Position numbers and translations under genes: made by a program. Shown here one piece after another: positions 57,401-64,000 of a stretch of DNA of 64,000 bases (position 1 is its first letter; each line of letters starts with the position of its first letter). The stretch is from Favolaschia claudopus (Eukaryota > Basidiomycota > Agaricomycetes > Agaricales > Mycenaceae), in assembly GCA_037176885.1 (NCBI GenBank), contig JAWWNJ010000173.1:124001-188000 (forward strand), read 5' to 3'. The notes under the pieces are model-generated. The model made no database searches, was not told the origin of the DNA, and worked only from the letters and a program-made list of their open reading frames with translations.

Positions 57401-60400
57401 ATGTGGATGACATCTTAGTCAGATCCAACATACATAACTGTAAGCCTTCTCATCTGGACGAGGAATATGCAGCGAGCAAGAAAAACTGGAGAGAGCGTCC
57501 CAAAAAAAATAAAGGTTACATTAACGAGCGCCGGGGGTGTCTGAACAAAGACGGCATCTGTAAAGCACGCTTTCCACGGGACGTGTTCTCTGAGAGTGGC
57601 GTGGACGGGGACGGTCATGTTAATCTCAAACACTTGGAGCCTAACCTGAATACTGTGTCTCCGATAGTTACTTATTTTTCTCGATGCAACACAGACTGTA
57701 CCAGCCTGATGTCTGGTACTGCTGTAAAAGCGGTCATATCATACGTGTCAGACTATGTCTCGAAATTGGGCCTAAAGTCTTACCAGACTTTTGCATCGGT
57801 GTACGACGTGTTCGAGAAAAATTCGGAAACTCTTGTCAAGGGTGAGGGAGGCGATAATATGCCTCAAAAATTGATGAGACAGATGATCAACGCGATGTCG
57901 ACCAAAATGGAAATTGGTAGTCCAATGGCTTGTTTATATCTGCTAAAGAACCCGGACCATTATACGAGCCACGTATTCGCAAACTTTGCCTGGAAGACTT
58001 ACGTGAATTACGTGAAAAAAGCCTGGAACGATACGACCTTGATGAATGAGGACGAAGATTTGGAAGACACCTTGAATGTGCAAAGACAGTCAGGGCGAAT
58101 AATCGGAGCTTCTATTGTCGACGATTACACCCTGCGCCCTAAGATATACGAGTCTGTGACCTTGTACGAATGGATACAGTGTCACACTAAAGTGGCTCGC
58201 ACCAAAAAAGAAGCCAGCGAGTTCCGCGCCTGGGTGGAAGGTGAACAGAACCGGGACGAAAATAATTCCGAAGACGAAGACGGCCTTTCAGATTTCATTG
58301 TGTCCGACAACGAGTCATCCGAGAGCGAGACATCTGTGGAAGAAGGCGTCAGCATAAAGCGAGTCAAAAAAGAAAAGAAGCCGAGCAACGATGACAGCTG
58401 CGCGAAATATCCGTTTCTACCTGCACACCCTCAGTACCTTACCCATCACGCCTACTGCGATTTCAACAAAATTAATTACGTGGTACCAAACTTCATATTT
58501 GGTGCAATACCTAGACCGGATTCTGGGGACAGAGAACATTACTGCATGACAATTCTGACTGTTTTCAAGCCTTGGCGGGAACCGCTGCATTTAAAGACCG
58601 CAGACTCGACGTGGGATCAATCTATGATTGAACACGAGTTTTCAGAGCGACAGCAACAGCTAATAAAGAATTTTAACATACGATACGAATGCAACGACGC
58701 GCGTGACGACCACTATGCAATTATGAAAAAAAAATTAAGTGAGGCCAGGAAAGAGCATAAAGGTAGAGGCATACTAGGCAGATTTGACGACGCCACAGAT
58801 CACCGCAACTTCGACGACTTTGACGGTCCAGATGACCGAGACCTCGACAACGATTTTGAAGTGGGTAGAAGAACTGCGAAACTGTTGAGAGACGTCCAAG
58901 ACATAACGGATATACTTCGCGGAGCCAAGTGGCTCAGTAGACCGGACACAAGCTCAGATATAATAGTTGATACTGCTCCTATTGAACCCGTCTACATGTC
59001 AAAGATCAATTGGTCGAAATTGGTGAAAGAAACGCGCAAGCAATTTACAGCGAACAAGTTGGCAGACATGCCCGCTCAGGAGCCGGGATCCGGACAATGG
59101 CATGGCGTGTCAAACACAGTGAAAGAGCTACCTGCCAACTTCTTGCGAACTCGACATAACATAAGCAAAGAAGATAACGCAGAAATTATCCAAACCATTG
59201 TAGATCGATTCACCTTGAACGAAGAGCAAGAACGAGCTTTTCGCTTGGTCGCCGAACATGCTTCCTCACAAACTCCTGTCGCTCCGTTAAAAATGTACCT
59301 TGGAGGAATGGGAGGCACCGGGAAATCACAGGTGATAGACGCAATAATGGCGTTCTTCGAAGCCAGAAAAGAAGCTTACAGGTTTATGGTGTTGGGTCCT
59401 ACGGGTTCGACAGCGGCTTTGGTAAATGGATCGACTTATCATTCGGTGTTCAAAGTACCCAGAGAAACAAAAAGCAAGAACAAAGACGACCTCGAGGGCA
59501 TTCGGAATGAAGCGACGGCTATGGCGGCCGTCAACGAAAGAATCCAAGGTGTCGAGTACATTTTCATCGACGAAGTGTCTATGATGTCCTGCATCGATTT
59601 GCACGTGTTAGCGAGCCAAGCAGCCAAAGCTAAAAACGTTCACCACTTAGAATTTGGCGGACTGAATGTGCTTCTGGCAGGAGATTTTGCTCAGCTACCG
59701 CCCATCAGAGGAGCGACATTTTACAACAGAGATATAGGATTGCATTTGAATCTGGACAATGCGAATGAGCAGGAAGCGGTATTGGGAAGAATACTGTGGC
59801 ATCAGTTCACCACGGTCGTCATTTTGAGACAGAACATGCGGCAACGGAAGCAGAGTGTCGAAGACCAAAAGTTGCGAACTGCTTTGGAGAATATGCGATA
59901 TGCTGCTTGCACAGAGGACGATGTGGTTTTTCTTAGATCCAGAGTGGCGAGCGACAGACCTGGCCATCCGAAGTTAGAAGAAGAGAAGTATCGGAACGTG
60001 TCAGTAATCACGTCGTGGAATATACACAAGGACACGATCAACGAACTTGGAGCAGAGCGGTTCGCTTTGGACACCGGCCAGCAACTTCACAAATTTTACG
60101 CGATAGACAGGTTAAGCACTCAAGCAGTGAACAAGACGAAGTGGAAAGGGTGCGAGCAAGCTCACTACAGAAAAATTGGTCCAGGCCTGCGACAGCAGCT
60201 ATGGGATGCGAGTCCTTCGACCAATGTTGAACAAGTGGCGGGTTGTCTCAAGATTTGCCTCGGGATGCCTGTCATTTTGAAAGCGAACGAAGCGACCGAA
60301 TTGTGTATCACAAAGGGACAAGAAGGACTCGTGCGAGGATGGACAGAGAGCAGAGGCCCAGAAGGCAGAAGAATTCTAGAGACTTTGTTCGTTGAATTAA

Positions 60401-62094
60401 AACTCAAAGAAGGTCGAATAGTCAAGCTGAACGGTTTGCCCACGAACATTGTGCCAATCACCAGGGTTGCCACGCACATTACGGCATTATTGCCCGACGA
60501 CACCCTCCTCTCCGTCACGCGAGAACAGTGCTTGGTATTGCCCAATTTCTCTATGACAGACTACGGCGCGCAAGGAAAGTCCAGGAAAATAAATGTTGTT
60601 CATCTCAATTATGGTAAGTCTTTTGCAAATTTCTACGTCGCTTTATCTAGAGGCAACGAAGCAGATAACACCGCGATTGTCCAAGGGTTCGACGCTCGCA
60701 AGATTACTTGCGGAATACACGGGTATCTCAGACAAGAATTCCGAGAATTAGAGCTTTTGGACGAGATAACTCGGTTGAGATTCGAGGGTAAATTACCTGC
60801 AGGTGTCGGTGGCGTATATCGCAATCAACTGCTCCGTTCTTATTTAACTTGGCGAAAAGACCGGACAGATCCAGCTCATCTGCACCCTGCGATCAAAACC
60901 ACGGCAGAAGACGAGCGCATTCCTGCGGAAATCCATTACTCGGACTGGAAGAATACAGTCGACGAGAAGAGCTCCAAGAGAAAAAAAGAGGAAGACGTCG
61001 ACGCCCCGAACGATCCGCACTCGAATACAACTGCCGAAAAACAACCCAAGAAGAAACAAAAAGTCAGCTCGAGTGCAATGACTCTAACAACCACGGCTGG
61101 GCCGTCTGCAAGCACTACAACTCTGACGCCTGCTAAGACGAAAGCAGGGACCGCCAACTCGGCGTGTGCCGCTAATACTCAAGCTTACTATGCATATGGC
61201 TCGAGCAAACCAACGTCCCAAGTCCAAGTCCACTCCAATAATATGAGCGTCCACTCGTCTCCTACCGGCCTGATATGGGATAATGCTGACTGGAGCTGCG
61301 GATACGACGCTTTGCTAACGCCGATGGCTCAAATATGCTCAACAAATCTACAGAGGTGGCGTCTGCATCTGACCAGTGTACACCCCCTATTCGTGGAATG
61401 GATCGACCGATTGCAGCCAAACTGCCCGGAAATCGCTAGGAATCATGTCCGCAAAAGATTACATGACGTCGACCCCATTAAATTTCCTCTCGGTCGCCGT
61501 TACTTGGCTTTGGATAATCTGCTGGGGGCATTCTGTAACGACGTGGCTTATGCCACAGCGCAACCTTTTTGCGAAGCATGCGGCTACAGCACGGAAACAG
61601 CTTTCCAAACCCTAAGTAACTATATGAACGTTCACAACTACAGACAACTCTTGCGCTTGCATCCAGAAGGACACTCCTTGCAACAATGGCTCGACCACCA
61701 CTTGGATCAACTGAACGGTACATGTCCCGTCTGCAGAATCCACGCCAGGACAAGTTCTCTCCGCCAACGGAGTGTGGTATACGGCACTGCGCCACTTTTG
61801 TTCTTCAGAATCGGAATTCATAACCTAGAACTAGATCGGATTTTGACTGTACAAACGGTAGCGGGTCCAAAAAATATGTACCTAAGAGGTCTAATCTATC
61901 ATTCCGCCTCACAAATGCACTTCACCTCAGTTATAATCCAAGAACAAGGTCAATGCTGGTATCACGACGGAATGACTACACAACGACAATGTGTTCCAAT
62001 CGGCGACTTCAGTCAAATGGACAAAACAAACGTTCATCTATTAAGTCCAACCGATTACAGACTGGGTGCTGCGATATACGCTGAATCTGCATAA
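54407..62094 (+). mobile_element. Helitron Rep/PIF1-helicase protein with C-terminal USP-like domain, one frameshift
   Basis: Two long frames, 54407-56932 and 56974-62094, form one Helitron protein broken near 56917, where one base appears missing in an A run (the second frame is open back to RDELIARNPVAAARFFDYM). Frame 1 holds the N-terminal Helitron region (LANECWVGDIPTQLQGLRYA) and YPAMFPWLFPYGKGGIGHPN. Frame 2 holds the HUH motif LTLHLHILLW (His39/His41 of that frame) and the two-Tyr motif SYVSDYVSK (Tyr257/261), the rolling-circle nickase. The PIF1 helicase follows: GGMGGTGKS at about 777, FIDEVSMMS, GDFAQLPP, and ALSRGNEADN near its end. A lysine/serine linker leads to a 270-residue tail with Cys1442 (DWSCGYDALL), CEAC, CPVC and His1649 (MHFTSVII...WYHDG). 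That is the order of a ubiquitin-specific protease. Helitron ends were not located. Confidence 0.88.
61275..62091 (+). other. USP-like (C19-type) peptidase domain inside the Helitron protein
   Basis: Residues about 1434-1706 of the second Helitron frame. The Cys box is WDNADWSCGYDALLTPM. Two C-x2-C pairs (1533/1536 and 1584/1587) are placed as in the zinc finger of ubiquitin-specific proteases, and the His box MHFTSVII is followed by QCWYHDGM. If active it would cut ubiquitin or a similar protein, perhaps to shield the transposase from degradation; that is inference. OTU-type proteases are known in other Helitrons, but this one does not show the OTU Cys motif. Confidence 0.6.
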
Positions 62095-62105
62095 TCCGAT
62101 ATCGC

Positions 62106-63541
62106 ATGGTAGAAATCCCCACTGATCCCATCAATTTATCCTTCGACCTGATCATGTCTCTCCACCGTCTCGGCGTCAATTGGTGTGCTTTAGCGATGGA
62201 AAATTACGCCAAGCAGCTTTGTCTATATGATCCTGGTTTATACAGTCAGTTCGTTCTTCGACGACCTATATGTCTGCTAAGTCAGTGCAGCCAAGTCCGT
62301 CGACTCGCTTCCCAAAGAAATTATTCGCCGCATAATAGCATTCGTTCCGGACCCTTTTGACTTGGAACCGGCGTCCTGGATGGACAACATACATCGTCTC
62401 CGAGGCGTATGTCAATTGTGGAGGGACATTGTCTTTACATCTCCGACTTTTTTCTCCAAAATCGTCATTCACAGCAAGAAGCGTCCGGAGTGTATTCAAG
62501 ACTGGCTAAATCGATCTGGTACAACAGATCTCACCATGTACTTTGCCTTAGGTTGCGAGGGAGAGGACCCCCTCGAAGATTATGTCGCAATGCGGGATTT
62601 TACCAACCTCCTCACAGGTTGCATGCATCGGTGTCAAAAACTATTCTTTCACGCACACACTGCTATTGGCACCAGACTTCTCTTCCGTATGCTCGACATA
62701 ATCAATGCGGCGTCAGTACCTGTACTGCATGTCACAGCTGAAGATGATTTCAGCCCTCATATTCCCCTAATGTTCGCATCCACTACTGCTCGCGTGCAAC
62801 ACGTCGTCGCAGAATCCTGTGCGTTGGTCCTTCTACCGGCGTCGTTGACGGTATTGGAGTTGAGAAATTTGTCCCCCCCATTTTGAGCTTACTGGAGCCC
62901 AAGTCCGTGAGGCGTTGTCGGCCGCACCAGCCCTGCAAGATCTATTGGTGCATGAAGTCTCTGTATTCGAGGTCGATGGACCACGTCTCACGCTTCCTGC
63001 TTTAACTTCACTCAATTTCCGTTGCTCCTCTGACTCACAAGCAGACTTCATCAGCATCCTAGATCTACCAGAGCTGCGCCTACTCGTGCTTCAAGTCGAG
63101 GACGACGATCTTTTCGAAACTATCACAAAATATCTCAATCACGGCTCAAAGGTGGCGAGGCTCAGCCTTTCCATCTCCTCCCCAAGTTTGCACTCCATGC
63201 GCTCGTTTTTCAGGACGATGCCGCAGCTCCGTTGGCTGCGTGTTACCACTTCAGACGAGTTTCTAAACAACACCGTCGGAGCTTTGGTCCTGAGCTCACC
63301 GGACGCCTTTTGATCGATGCAACGGATGGAATTTGGCGATTACGTGGACGAAGAATTGCTGATAGGAATTTTACGGCGTCTGGCTTCATCGTCGTCTATG
63401 GAGATTATGTCACGCGTCAGCGACGTGTTCAAAGGACGCGTTAAGTTACAGCGTTTGACAATGGAGGGTGAGGACGCTGCCAAGAGGTATCAATGGGTGG
63501 ACAACGGGGATTACTGGAATGACAAAGAAGAGCACGTTTGA
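62106..63541 (+). pseudogene. F-box/leucine-rich gene directly behind the Helitron, decaying
   Basis: Exon 1 reads MVEIPTDPINLSFDLIMSLH. A 45-nt intron (donor GTCAGT, acceptor GTGCAG) joins in phase to KSVDSLPKEIIRRIIAFVPD, the F-box, then LRGVCQLWRDIVFTSPTFFS. A 7-C run near 62877 shifts the frame before HFELTGAQVREALSAAPALQ; six Cs would keep it open. An in-frame TGA follows SSPDAF at about 63311, after which LRRLASSSSMEIMSRVSDVF continues in the same frame. The start is only 12 bp after the Helitron stop. Confidence 0.65.
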
Positions 63542-63788
63542 CTGCAACGACGCCAAGAACTTTATTGTATACGTATATACTGGCTTGAACCAGAATGTGA
63601 TTTGTTTGTTTGTTTAGTCCACATCAATCGGGTAATCTAGGATCAATTTCTGAAAAACCCTCGGCAGGATTCGTACTGCCATGCGAAGCACTGGCCTTAA
63701 GCCCCAAGTCACTCTTTGCGCGTTCGCTTTGACCGTGACCCACCACCATCTCCACCATCGCGCGCGGGCCTTTCTTTCGGCCGCCCCG

Positions 63789-63823
<35 letters not shown>

Positions 63824-64000
63824 CATCCCCTCCGCTCTCCCTCGCGCTCAGAGGTTGCTCGCAGCCCTTTCCCGTCAGTACGACGCGTAGAGCACTTCAA
63901 GAGCACTTGCCCAAAGCTCCCTCCCGTTGCAACGCGTCTGCAGTCGTTGCCGAAGGCGACGCGAGGGGTCTCTTCCCCCCCACACACGGAACTAGGTATC
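63542..64000. other. window end, no gene supported
   Basis: Short frames only, several of them driven by the poly-C tract. CTGGCTTGAACCAG at about 63581 can form a small hairpin but lacks a clear CTRR Helitron end after it. Confidence 0.35.
63789..63822 (+). repeat. uninterrupted poly-C tract, about 34 nt
   Basis: A run of 34 C (G on the minus strand) in a pyrimidine-rich neighbourhood. The minus strand could form a G-quadruplex. Such runs are unstable in replication and hard to sequence, so the exact length is doubtful. Confidence 0.85.

Noticed and set aside
63581..63594. Small hairpin CTGGCTTGAACCAG as the Helitron 3' end
   Set aside because: The stem is only four bases and is not followed by CTRR at the right distance.
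63614..63987. Glycine- or proline-run proteins across the poly-C tract
   Set aside because: The residues come from the homopolymer in different frames; no coding evidence outside it.

Overview
The window looks like nuclear DNA of a mushroom-forming basidiomycete (Agaricomycetes). The reasons are very short GT-AG introns (about 39-75 nt), many small exons, and several families I know from agaric genomes: F-box/leucine-rich proteins, secreted one-pass membrane proteins with an NRTIDDFNGD-type start, glycine-rich GGTGG proteins, a fungal TET/JBP-like dioxygenase and a Helitron. No rRNA, tRNA or CRISPR array was found. Exon structures were worked out by hand from splice signals, reading phase and comparison between paralogues; no search was run.

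Left part (1-15.1 kb): a tandem duplication (unit A about 3672-7002, unit B about 7003-11030) carries two copies of a four-exon membrane-protein gene (5404-6855 and 9568-10878). Each copy has the remains of a glycine-rich gene on the opposite strand upstream. A third, diverged copy (15105-13889, minus) and a truncated fourth (about 13575-13115, minus) follow. A DNA element with terminal inverted repeats interrupts unit B (7235-8512); unit A preserves the matching empty site. Between the copies, at 11.6-12.5 kb, two short reading frames overlap at an ATGA.

Middle part (16-25 kb): this is the most ordinary stretch. It holds a short-chain dehydrogenase, a secreted repeat protein, histone H2A.Z, and two coiled-coil genes sharing a 273-bp divergent promoter. 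A 99-bp direct repeat and a second inverted-repeat element (25480-27062), related to the first, follow.

Right part (29-63.6 kb): a dense accessory island. It holds three apparently intact F-box genes, one F-box gene with an unresolved frame change, two related F-box pseudogenes, two unrecognised genes, a DEDDy 3'-5' exonuclease, a 130-bp minisatellite, a TET/JBP-like dioxygenase, a gene with an RVGDIVEVQ segment, a gene rich in phase-0 micro-exons, and a cysteine-cluster gene. It ends with a Helitron Rep/PIF1 protein (54407-62094, one frameshift) whose C-terminus looks like a ubiquitin-specific protease, and a decaying F-box gene 12 bp downstream. Frame damage is concentrated after 34 kb, while the exonuclease and dioxygenase read cleanly through several introns. 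This argues for real decay rather than uniform sequencing error. Nothing shows directly that the island's genes work together; sharing a mobile-element-rich neighbourhood is the only link visible.
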